From Mycobacterium sp. (GTDB lineage: Bacteria > Actinomycetota > Actinomycetes > Mycobacteriales > Mycobacteriaceae), in the NCBI RefSeq assembly GCF_002863225.1, contig NZ_PKEK01000076.1, forward strand, positions 1 through 46,786: a stretch of DNA of 46,786 bases, written 5' to 3'. The notes below the pieces were generated by a model. That model did not search any database. It worked only from the letters and a program-made list of their open reading frames with translations, and had not been told where the DNA came from. Shown here in pieces: positions 8,357 through 15,762 of the stretch. The stretch's first letter is position 1. Every line of letters starts with the position of its first letter. The position numbers and the translations under genes were made by a program.

Positions 8357-8363
8357 GCACAAC

Positions 8364-9086
8364 GTGATCCCGCTCCAGATCACTGCCACCACACCACACG
8401 GTGTTGTGCTTTCCCGACCGTGGGGAATCGCCCTCGACGGACTCCTCGCTTCGGCGCTTTGGCACCGCCACAAATGGGCGGCCCGCGCCACTGGCAGCAC
8501 CCTCCACTACCACCCCGACAAAACCCCGCAAGCAATCGAGCTTCCCCTCGCCCGCTGCGGTGACCCCGACCGCGACGACGACTGGCACTGGATGGCGACC
8601 TTCGCCGACCTTCACCCACAAACCACTGCCGCCATCGAACCCGACATCCGTTGGCGCACATCACGAACGGACCGCACCCGCCTTCAACACCTCAACCCCT
8701 CGATCGGCCGCCAAGTGGTCTCCGACAGCGCCGGCCGCTACCAACGACGCGTGGTGCCTGTCATCGCCCACCCCGCAACAGCTTTGACGTGGCGCGCGGT
8801 CGGCGATCCTGATCAGATTCGTGACTTATTGGCAGACCTGCCGTCCATCGGGAAACACCGAGGCGTCGGTGAAGGCCTCGTTGCACACTGGGACGTCCAG
8901 CCGACCCCCGAGCTCAACGAATGGCGCGCAGGCCACGAACACGAGCCTGGCGTCCTGGGCCGCACCACGCCACCTCGCTGCATCACTGACACCACCCTCG
9001 CCACAGGACCACTCGGCACGGCCTCAATCCGGCCGCCATACCTGCATCCGCTCAGCCGCACTCCGGCCTATCAGCCGGCCCGGTAG
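8364..9086 (+). CDS. csf3: Csf3 (Cas5-type subunit)
   Basis: The 240-aa protein begins with a strand and GIALDGLLASALW, and has the glycine-rich loop GKHRGVGEGLVAHWDV and a late RPPYLHPLSR segment. All are typical of Csf3, the Cas5-like cap at the 5' end of the guide RNA. GTG 8364, just after the csf2 stop, is preferred; an in-frame ATG at 8322 would overlap csf2 by 35 bp and add unlikely residues. It is the last csf gene. No cas6/csf5, csf4/dinG, cas1, cas2 or repeat array follows, which fits subtype IV-B rather than IV-A. Confidence 0.8.
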   Translation: MIPLQITATTPHGVVLSRPWGIALDGLLASALWHRHKWAARATGSTLHYHPDKTPQAIELPLARCGDPDRDDDWHWMATFADLHPQTTAAIEPDIRWRTSRTDRTRLQHLNPSIGRQVVSDSAGRYQRRVVPVIAHPATALTWRAVGDPDQIRDLLADLPSIGKHRGVGEGLVAHWDVQPTPELNEWRAGHEHEPGVLGRTTPPRCITDTTLATGPLGTASIRPPYLHPLSRTPAYQPAR

Positions 9087-9320
9087 GCGCGAGGGCAGGG
9101 ATAGCGTGGTGGTTATTGCTCGGGCAAAAGCGGCCCCCGGCAGTCGAAAGTTTGGCCAGCAACTCGAACCTCGTGTATGGGCCCCGTACGGCGCTAAGTT
9201 CCTAGGCGCGCGGCTTGCTGGACAGCCCGAGCAGCGAACCTCGCCCAACCAATAGTGACTTAATCCATGTCGATAAGCGCGACTCAAAGCGGGCCGAATA
9301 ACGCAGGCTCGTAAGGCATT

Positions 9321-10151
9321 TCAAAGGGCATATCGAACGCCGAGATTGTCGATGGGATTCATGTAGAGCATTGCCCGAAACCACGGTCTCGCTTGAGCCA
9401 TTGATCTCATGGCCAGCAAGGAGCCGTAGGCGTAAAGCACGCGATGAGCGGGGCGGTTGTCGATGACGCTCCAGGGCAAGACGTCTACGAACGGCCACGG
9501 AAGACTCTGCTGGAGTACAACGACGCCGGCTTGGACCCACTCGAGGGCAGCGCTATGGGCTTCCAGGGATTCGGCATCAGAGCCGAGTTTCCAGTCGGGA
9601 TTATCGTCGTCGTATCCGACCGTCGCGAGTAGCTCCCACGCTCTCAGGCTGTAGTCATCGAGACAGCGAGGGTTGATGTCGCACTCGGCTACGCGCTTTA
9701 CTCCCTTCTCGTATGCTGCGGTCTCTTCGGGAGTGGACTCGTCGTCAAGTGCCCAGACTCGCTCGATACGCCATTCCATCCGCTCCCCGAGTTCCCGAAT
9801 GGATTTCTCCACGGCTGTGAGCCGGAGTGGGGGGTCGTCCTCGTCGTAAGTCGTCTCATAGAAGTCTTCGGCGTCGAACGTGAAACCGGTCGCGCATGCG
9901 CACAGCGGCGACGGCAACACAGCGAGCGCCTGCTGGGCCAGCACCCCTGGTCTCACCCACGGCATCGCCCACTTCGGCGGTTTGTCCATTCCGAATGCGT
10001 AGGGCCACAGACCGGGATCGTTACCAATTAACGACACCCGGCCAGTATGGGCCCGATGCGTCATCATTAGTGACGGAATTACCAGATCACTGAGCCGACC
10101 CCGCTTCGCGAAAGGCACTACTAGTAGGGCGCTTTCGTGAGCAACGGGCAA
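9321..10151 (-). CDS. ST7/TPR-like protein of unknown function
   Basis: The 276-aa soluble protein has a C-terminal region with LPWSVIDNRPAHRVLYAYGS, an Arg/Ala helix and MLYMNPIDNLGVRY. This resembles the last repeat of ST7/tetratricopeptide-type bacterial proteins, in which an ENRPxLR helix is followed by LNPxDNQGxR. The middle is acidic (DFYETTYDEDDPP). The start is uncertain: TTG 10151 gives the longest frame, and internal GTG/ATG codons are possible. It is convergent with csf3 and separated by 234 bp in which I see nothing. There is no evidence that it belongs to the CRISPR-Cas locus. Confidence 0.5.
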   Translation of the reverse strand: MPVAHESALLVVPFAKRGRLSDLVIPSLMMTHRAHTGRVSLIGNDPGLWPYAFGMDKPPKWAMPWVRPGVLAQQALAVLPSPLCACATGFTFDAEDFYETTYDEDDPPLRLTAVEKSIRELGERMEWRIERVWALDDESTPEETAAYEKGVKRVAECDINPRCLDDYSLRAWELLATVGYDDDNPDWKLGSDAESLEAHSAALEWVQAGVVVLQQSLPWPFVDVLPWSVIDNRPAHRVLYAYGSLLAMRSMAQARPWFRAMLYMNPIDNLGVRYAL

Positions 10152-10494
10152 ATCCGCCTATACGTCGAGGCTGCCTTACTTTGCCCTGCGGGATGTGAAA
10201 TGAGGATCGCTTCAACGGCGGTTGCGACGCGAGGGCGGGTCGACGGACGATGGTGATTGCGTAGCCGTTGTGGGGCGAGCGCGATTTCTGTAGCGCTGCC
10301 ACCCTTTTGATTCATAGCAGGTTGTTTTGTTAGTGCGCGTTAGAGGGTCACTTATTAGCGCCGCCAGCTTGAATGGATCGGTGGCGCGAAGATATGCCGC
10401 AGCTGCCGGGGCCCTCTCCGTTCAAGCTCACGAAGCGAAATCGCCCCATTCGAATGCAACACAAATCACCCGCCGACCAGCCGTGTGGTGGTAT
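10152..10494. other. Intergenic stretch without recognisable gene
   Basis: These 343 bp lie between the stop of the Pro-rich gene at 10495 and the start of the ST7-like gene, both leftward. They should hold the ST7-like promoter. No coding frame, strong hairpin or repeat stands out. Confidence 0.4.
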
Positions 10495-11847
10495 TCACCG
10501 CGGCCCGCCGGATACGTTGGGCGAGTTGACATTCGGTGCGTACCAGCCGGGTGCGAATTCGATGTACCCGGGCGAGGGAAGCAATTCGCCGGGTTTCAGG
10601 TGGATGATGTCGCGAACGTCGATGGGCTGTTTCGGCGTTGGCCATGGCCCGGGAACGTCTGAGCCGTGGGGTACGGGGAAGTATGTTCCGGGTGCCATCT
10701 GCTGATAGCCCGGTGGCGGCAGTTGCCCAGGTGGTAGGTGCAGGATGTCGCGCATGTCGACCGGCAGTTGTGCAGGCGGTGGGGGTGGTAGCGCGAAATA
10801 TCCGGGATCTGTTGAGGGATAGTACATTCCGGGCCCGATCTGGGTGTATCCAGCGGGTGGCAGCTGGCCGGGTGGCAGGGTCAGGATCTGCTTGGTGTCG
10901 AGCCAGTAGCGCGGGTCCTGGCCGTGTGGCGGGTCGGGCGGCGCGGGTGTTTGCGGCGGATGCTGGCCTGTCCCGAAGCCGGCTAGTTGGACGTGTTGTC
11001 TGCTCTCGGAGCTGTCTCCGCTGTGGGGAGGGGTGGGCGGTGCGCTTGGGGCGGCCGGGCCCATAGGTGCCGGCGATGCGTGGCCAGCAGACGGTGATGT
11101 GCCGGCGCTCGGCGCGGGTCCTGCTTGCGCGGCTGGGGCTGGCGGGGGCTGGGTGTGCGAGGCGCCTGGGTGGCTGCCGGCAGGCTGGCGGGCTGCGGAT
11201 AGCGCGCCCATAGGTGCGCTGGCTAATGCTGCTGCTGCAGGGACCATCGCGGCGGCGGCTTGCGGTGCCACCGCCATGGCGGATGCGAGCGCGGGGACCA
11301 TGGCGCCCATGGCCGCTGCCGCGGCGGCGCCTGCGGGCGCAGCGCCGAGCCCGCCTGCGCTGGCGGCGGCCTGGGCGCCGGCAGCTTGCTGAGCAGCTGC
11401 TGAGTGGGTCACTGTTTCCGCTGATCGCGCCTGGTGGTCGGCGATGATGCCCAGGATCGCGGCTTGTCCCTCTGGCGAGTCGTAATCGGGCACGGCCGAT
11501 ATCTGGTTGAGTTCAGAATTCGCATTGGACAGGATCGCGGCGAGTCCGTCGCGAATGACCTGAGCGCTGTGGTCAGTGGTGTGCGCCGCGACCTGCGTGA
11601 CATGCGCGGTTGTTGATACCGGCCGGTGGTCAGCAGCGGTGGCTTGCGCGTAGCGCGGAACCACCTCCGTCGAGAATTGCAGCGCTTGAATGTCGTCACG
11701 GATGTCGTTGATCTGTGCGACCAGTTGCTTGGCCGAGCCGGACAGGTCGCGAAATCCCGCGCCGCTGGCTGGGTTTGGGCCGTAGAGCTCGCTGTAGCTC
11801 TGGTGCTGTTGCTGGGATTCGATGATCAGCTGATCGATCTCCGCCAT
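10495..11847 (-). CDS. Pro/Ala-rich protein A with conserved helical head and triple C-terminal repeat
   Basis: This 450-aa protein has a ~150-residue helical head (IDQLIIESQQQHQSYSELYG, then SPEGQAAILGIIADHQARSA), a long Ala/Pro low-complexity middle and a tail with three ~45-residue repeats. Each repeat has a [VT]-D-x-[RK]-[DQ]-I core, L-x-P-G-[QE]-L-x-P-x-G-Y, and a P-G-x-Y/W-Y-x-P end. The head is clearly homologous to the protein at 15759-17087. The layout recalls mycobacterial cell-envelope or type VII-associated Pro-rich proteins, but I see no WxG or YxxxD/E signal, so the role is open. ATG 11847 follows GGAGGGC. It lies 212 bp downstream of the sdp operon. Confidence 0.65.
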   Translation of the reverse strand: MAEIDQLIIESQQQHQSYSELYGPNPASGAGFRDLSGSAKQLVAQINDIRDDIQALQFSTEVVPRYAQATAADHRPVSTTAHVTQVAAHTTDHSAQVIRDGLAAILSNANSELNQISAVPDYDSPEGQAAILGIIADHQARSAETVTHSAAAQQAAGAQAAASAGGLGAAPAGAAAAAAMGAMVPALASAMAVAPQAAAAMVPAAAALASAPMGALSAARQPAGSHPGASHTQPPPAPAAQAGPAPSAGTSPSAGHASPAPMGPAAPSAPPTPPHSGDSSESRQHVQLAGFGTGQHPPQTPAPPDPPHGQDPRYWLDTKQILTLPPGQLPPAGYTQIGPGMYYPSTDPGYFALPPPPPAQLPVDMRDILHLPPGQLPPPGYQQMAPGTYFPVPHGSDVPGPWPTPKQPIDVRDIIHLKPGELLPSPGYIEFAPGWYAPNVNSPNVSGGPR

Positions 11848-12059
11848 CGTTGCCCTCCTTGCCAGCCTGATTTTTTCGGTGCGGGCACACCTGCGATCAC
11901 CAACTTACCGGGCCTTTTCGCGATCACCGCACAACAATTTGCGGGCTCCAGACAACCTCGTCCGCTCCCGCGCGCGGCGTTTGTACGCAGTGCGGCAAAG
12001 TCCCGCGGCTTCCACCTCTGGTCGGTGGCCGACGCCCGTCGTAGGCACCACTTCACGGT

Positions 12060-12506
12060 TCACTGCGACATGGAAGGGGTTGGCGCGGCGGGGGTTTCGA
12101 TGTGGGTCGCGGCTGCGTCGGCGCGCTCGCCGGCGATCATGAAGCTCAGCGCGATCACGGCGGCACCGATAGCCGGTGCGGCGAAGATCCACAGAGGTTT
12201 AGGCCCTCGAAGGTAGGCGATCACGATGGTCGCCAGCACGGCGGCGGTGACGGCGGTGGCCGCGATAGCCACGAACTGGAAGCCGACGCGCTGGGCAACG
12301 TACCAGCCATGCAGCGACGCCAACGTCGCTTGAGAACGAAATCCGAGGGTGGTGTTGGGCGCGATCTCATGGTGGTGGGCGCGGCCTGTGAAAATCCAAG
12401 CTCCAACGACAAGAGATACCAGTAACACGACGTTGACCAGGGTGTAGACGCCCATGATGATGCGGCCGTAGCGCGCGTTGGCCGCTGCCATCGAATTGTT
12501 GTGCAT
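12060..12506 (-). CDS. sdpI-like: SdpI-like membrane protein (second copy)
   Basis: The 148-aa protein has four predicted membrane segments. The loop NTTLGFRSQATLASLHGWYV matches the SdpI-family pattern (G-x-R-t near a W-x-x-A/H). SdpI of Bacillus subtilis gives immunity to the SDP toxin and also signals toxin presence. ATG 12506 follows GGAGGTGAG. Its start lies 2 bp after the sdpB stop. Together with the more canonical copy at 14778 the operon has two SdpI-like genes. Different specificity or a sensory role for one is inference. Confidence 0.7.
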   Translation of the reverse strand: MHNNSMAAANARYGRIIMGVYTLVNVVLLVSLVVGAWIFTGRAHHHEIAPNTTLGFRSQATLASLHGWYVAQRVGFQFVAIAATAVTAAVLATIVIAYLRGPKPLWIFAAPAIGAAVIALSFMIAGERADAAATHIETPAAPTPSMSQ

Positions 12507-12508
12507 GC

Positions 12509-13450
12509 TCACCTCCCTGAGGCCTCTATTGTGCGTCCGGCGGCGGGATCTCTGCGGTCTGCCGGCGCTCGAGTGTGCGGTGGTCGACGCGGCGGGTGGA
12601 TGAGGCAGGTTGCGGTGAGCGCGGCAGCACCGATCATGACCAGCGAGAAGCTGCATAACCCCATGCTGAGGAAGATCAGCGTGTGCAGGACCGCGCAGAG
12701 CCAGAAGGCGATCATGCGCCAGCGTGCATCCAGCAGGGTGAACAGGGCGATCGCCAGCTCGAGCATGATGGTGCCCCATGTGACAGCCAGGGTGGTGACC
12801 GTGTGGTTGGACAGCCATAGCCACAGCGGGGCGGTGACACCGGCTGAGCCGAACATTTTGTCTCGCACGAAGTAGTAGAACGCGGAGCCGTTCTGCCAGT
12901 CGGCGACTCCCATTTTGGCGATGGCGCTGTCGGCGTAGAGGTAGGCGATCTGCAGGCGCAGCGCCCAAAAACTGAGGTAGGCGAGCGCGCGGCCCGTTGG
13001 AGTCATGCGGGTGCGCACCGCAGACCACTGCCACCGCCGCGGATCAGCCAGGCACATGGGGGTGATCAGCAGCACCACGATCAGTGCGATGGCGTCTCCG
13101 CCGTCGGGCAGTGTGATCGTGGTGCTGACAGAGAAGACGATCCACAGGTGCACGATCGCAGTGAGTCGAGGTTTATACCCGCTGGCCACCAGCAGCAGCG
13201 CGGCGATCGCAATCCACCGGCGGGCGTCGAGGTAGTCGTGCGGCTGGCCGAGGCAAAACAGCGACGCTGAATGCGGCGCGCACAGTGGGCCACGGACCGG
13301 CCCCACCCGGGTGAACAGCGCCGCAGGGTGGGTGAAGATCAACTCGGAGGCGGTCGCCAACGCCAGCGTGCTGCGCCCCGCAGCGAACCAGAGGCCCCGG
13401 TAGTCGGCGCGCAGCGCGCGGGCCACGGCGGCGCGGACGACGGCGGTCAT
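12509..13450 (-). CDS. sdpB: SdpB-family membrane protein
   Basis: The 313-aa polytopic protein has about seven membrane segments. Features include LIFTHPAALFTRVGP, LLLVASGYKPRLTAIVHLW and a late LQIAYLYADSAIAKMGVADW, typical of the SdpB/HTTM fold (related to the vitamin K-dependent carboxylase membrane domain). In Bacillus, SdpA and SdpB together convert secreted pro-SdpC into the active peptide. It follows sdpA by 9 bp. The C-terminus is Arg/Pro-rich and cytoplasmic. The operon context makes the assignment strong. Confidence 0.8.
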   Translation of the reverse strand: MTAVVRAAVARALRADYRGLWFAAGRSTLALATASELIFTHPAALFTRVGPVRGPLCAPHSASLFCLGQPHDYLDARRWIAIAALLLVASGYKPRLTAIVHLWIVFSVSTTITLPDGGDAIALIVVLLITPMCLADPRRWQWSAVRTRMTPTGRALAYLSFWALRLQIAYLYADSAIAKMGVADWQNGSAFYYFVRDKMFGSAGVTAPLWLWLSNHTVTTLAVTWGTIMLELAIALFTLLDARWRMIAFWLCAVLHTLIFLSMGLCSFSLVMIGAAALTATCLIHPPRRPPHTRAPADRRDPAAGRTIEASGR

Positions 13451-13459
13451 GGCGCGGCC

Positions 13460-14077
13460 CTAACCCTGCTGCTCACAGCCGATGACCGCGGCAGCGATGC
13501 GCGAGATGCTGTAGCGCATGTCGGTCACGTCACGATAGGCCCACTTGGTGGTGCTTTCGATGCTGAGCGCAACGTCGCCGCACAGCGTGGGGACGGGACT
13601 GTCGTTGCGCAACTGCGCTTTCGGCGCACGTAACAGTGCGGCAATGCACGCCGACCGATCGAGCGTCGAGCAGTCGATCCAGCTAGAAGTCGGAACTTCG
13701 CGCAGCACGATCGCTAACTCGGGGCCTTGCGCACGCTGGTTTCTCGACAGCCCCCACAGGTTGGCCGTGCGCGCTTGCGGTGTCACCAGCAGACTGGGTC
13801 CAATCCCTTCGGCGGTCAACCGGTAGGCGTCGATCTCATCGGTCTCAGGAGATCTGGTGAAAAACGCGAAGTCCTGGCCGACGATCTTGTTCAAGTTGGC
13901 CCGTAGCTCTGGCAATTGCGTTCGGCCCCAGAGGATGTTGGGGGGCACGCTGGCCACAAGACTCGCCGCGCCGATCGCGGTAAGCAGACCGATGTAGATC
14001 GTCGACACGACCACTGTGGTCGTCATGCGGCGCCGCCCGGGCCTGCGGTGGCCGGTGTTAGCGCCTGCTCGCTTCAT
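13460..14077 (-). CDS. sdpA: SdpA-family protein
   Basis: The 205-aa protein has a basic N-terminus, one membrane segment (VVVSTIYIGLLTAIGAASLV) and an extracytoplasmic or cytoplasmic domain with DFAFFTRSPETDEIDAYRL and a W-G-L-S-R-N motif, as in SdpA-family proteins. SdpA cooperates with SdpB in toxin maturation. Four Cys residues in the domain may form disulfides. ATG 14077 overlaps the sdpC stop by 4 bp (ATGA), giving translational coupling. A shorter ATG lies 17 codons downstream. Confidence 0.75.
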   Translation of the reverse strand: MKRAGANTGHRRPGRRRMTTTVVVSTIYIGLLTAIGAASLVASVPPNILWGRTQLPELRANLNKIVGQDFAFFTRSPETDEIDAYRLTAEGIGPSLLVTPQARTANLWGLSRNQRAQGPELAIVLREVPTSSWIDCSTLDRSACIAALLRAPKAQLRNDSPVPTLCGDVALSIESTTKWAYRDVTDMRYSISRIAAAVIGCEQQG

Positions 14078-14781
14078 GATCGGAGGCTGCGGACTAGGCG
14101 CGCAATTTCTGTCTGGCGGTCCAACGGTGTTGGAGTGGACTGAAATTCGTAGAACACGAAGGCCGGAACGAGTAGCAGCACGACGAAGACGCCGAGAATG
14201 ACCACGGTGGCTAGGCCTGCGACGAGAGCGACCAGGGACGCCAGGGTAGCGACGCCGGCGACGACGTCGTAGGACTCGAAGACGTAATCGAGGTGGATAT
14301 AGCCGGTGATTTCCACTGCTCCTGACCCCGGGTCGTAGGGGCCGCCTCGGGAGGGCGGCGGTGGCGGCGGCGGGCATGGGTCGTTTTGTTTGTGGGGCGC
14401 TTCGACCCAGTGCTGGGCGGCGGTCTCGAAGCGCTGCAGAGCGTTGTCGAGGCGTTGCGGCTCAGCGGAATTGAACGCTGCGGTCAGTGTCGGGCCTGCG
14501 GCCGCGTCGAAGTGGTCGACGCAGCGCGTGATGGATTCGACCACGCTGAGGGCTTGGGTATCAGACAGTTTCGCCATCGCGGCGCCGGTTTTGTTGAGGT
14601 CGGGGTGCTCGTCGACGACGCGGCCCTTCGACATCAGCAGGTATTCGACGACATCGGAGGTGCTGTAGGGGGCGCGTGTCGCGTGCCTGCCGGGTGGCGC
14701 GGGCGTGTGCTGGGCGTGATGCAGGATTGCGGCGCCGGCCACCGCGATTACGGTCAGGCAGGCAAGAAGTCGACGCCTCAC
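14074..14781 (-). CDS. sdpC: SdpC-like antimicrobial toxin precursor
   Basis: The 235-aa precursor has a signal peptide (about 1-25, RRRLLACLTVIAVAGAAILH), the SdpC-type start of the pro-region (YSTSDVVEYLLMSKGRVV), a poly-Pro spacer (CPPPPPPPS) and a C-terminal hydrophobic stretch of ~45 residues (VVAGVATLASLVALVAGLA onward) followed by a charged tail. In Bacillus the hydrophobic C-terminal part is excised as a 42-aa membrane-collapsing cannibalism peptide. The two-Cys disulfide of Bacillus SDP is not present in the hydrophobic segment here. It has a GTG start and overlaps both neighbours by 4 bp. Actinobacterial SdpC proteins are known by homology only. Confidence 0.75.
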   Translation of the reverse strand: MRRRLLACLTVIAVAGAAILHHAQHTPAPPGRHATRAPYSTSDVVEYLLMSKGRVVDEHPDLNKTGAAMAKLSDTQALSVVESITRCVDHFDAAAGPTLTAAFNSAEPQRLDNALQRFETAAQHWVEAPHKQNDPCPPPPPPPSRGGPYDPGSGAVEITGYIHLDYVFESYDVVAGVATLASLVALVAGLATVVILGVFVVLLLVPAFVFYEFQSTPTPLDRQTEIARLVRSLRS

Positions 14782-15185
14782 TGCCGTCGTTGACCTGGGG
14801 GTGCGGAGCCGACAGCGTTAGCTGCTCTGTTTGCTAGCACTGCGCTGTAGATCAGGACGATCACGACGAGGGCTGCGACGCCAATTCCGGTCAGCATCAC
14901 GGTGTTTGGATTCGAGGTCGCTAGCGCAGCCCAGGCGGTGGCGACGCATCCGGCGATGCTGATGAGGATGAGCAGCGGGGTCAGGCGCAATGCTGCCCGG
15001 TGGCCGGCAGCCCATGATTGGTCGTTGCGCATCGTCGCTCGGGTTCGGATGCCTACCCACTGGTTGCGGGCGAGGCGTCCGTTGGCGGCGCGCGTGCACA
15101 ACAGAATCATCAGCACCGTGCTTGCGATGGGGATGAGGGCTAGGGCTGCGGCCTGCACCAAGGCTTGGGTCCGCTCAGCTGTCAT
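14778..15185 (-). CDS. sdpI: SdpI-family immunity protein
   Basis: The 135-aa protein has three membrane segments. The diagnostic loop NQWVGIRTRATMRNDQSWAA followed by GHRAA matches the SdpI/YhfL family (G-I-R-T-x-x-T-M-x-x-x-x-x-W-x-x-x-H). It probably protects the producer against the SdpC-like peptide encoded immediately downstream. ATG 15185 has GAGGAA upstream and overlaps the preceding gene by 11 bp. Its stop overlaps the sdpC GTG. This copy is closer to canonical SdpI than the one at 12060. Confidence 0.8.
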   Translation of the reverse strand: MTAERTQALVQAAALALIPIASTVLMILLCTRAANGRLARNQWVGIRTRATMRNDQSWAAGHRAALRLTPLLILISIAGCVATAWAALATSNPNTVMLTGIGVAALVVIVLIYSAVLANRAANAVGSAPPGQRRQ

Positions 15186-15762
15186 GTCTGTTCCTCGGGC
15201 AGTCCTTGTCGCCGGTGACGGTGCACACGGTGAAATGGCGTACGGGGTGGGCGATTCCACTTTCGCGGCAGTATGAGACATCGACGGCGCCGATGATCGC
15301 AATATCTGGTTGGATTGCGCCGGGCCGAGCGCAATTTACTTTCGCGACGTCGGTGTCGGTGATACGCAGGCATTGTCCGGGCGACCAGTCGTAGTCCAGA
15401 CACAACGCCCCGGATCCGGACCCCGCTGCTTGAGTGATACTCAGATCGGCGTCGGCGACGCAGTCGGCGGTCCTTTTGACCTGCGCGATCACCCGCAGAG
15501 CGCTTGCCGGTGAGCCGCATGTCTGCGCGGAGAGCTCCGGGCCGCGGGTTCCGCGCCGTAAGGACACGCAGGAGCGGGGTGGATTTGTGGCGGTGGTCCC
15601 GGTGGGCAGCTGGCTGAAGTCAGTGGTCGGATAGACGACGACCTTGCGGTGCAACGCGGGCGTGGCGGCGTAGAGGACTGCCACGCATACGAGCGCGGCC
15701 AGGGTGATCGGCCAGCCCCAGTGTCGGCGCGGGGCAGCGCGAAATGGCGCGTTCACGGTCAC
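15175..15762 (-). CDS. Membrane-anchored Cys-rich exported protein
   Basis: This 195-aa protein has a basic start, one membrane segment (about 16-37) and an exported domain with eight or so cysteines. The spacing (CVADADLS, ALCLDYDWSPGQCLRI, VNCARPGAI) recalls LppU-like lipoproteins of actinobacteria. No lipobox is seen, so it is probably an N-terminally anchored protein. It is placed between Pro-rich protein B (4-bp overlap) and sdpI (11-bp overlap), hence part of the sdp operon. A role in toxin display or folding is conceivable but unsupported. Confidence 0.6.
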   Translation of the reverse strand: MTVNAPFRAAPRRHWGWPITLAALVCVAVLYAATPALHRKVVVYPTTDFSQLPTGTTATNPPRSCVSLRRGTRGPELSAQTCGSPASALRVIAQVKRTADCVADADLSITQAAGSGSGALCLDYDWSPGQCLRITDTDVAKVNCARPGAIQPDIAIIGAVDVSYCRESGIAHPVRHFTVCTVTGDKDCPRNRHDS

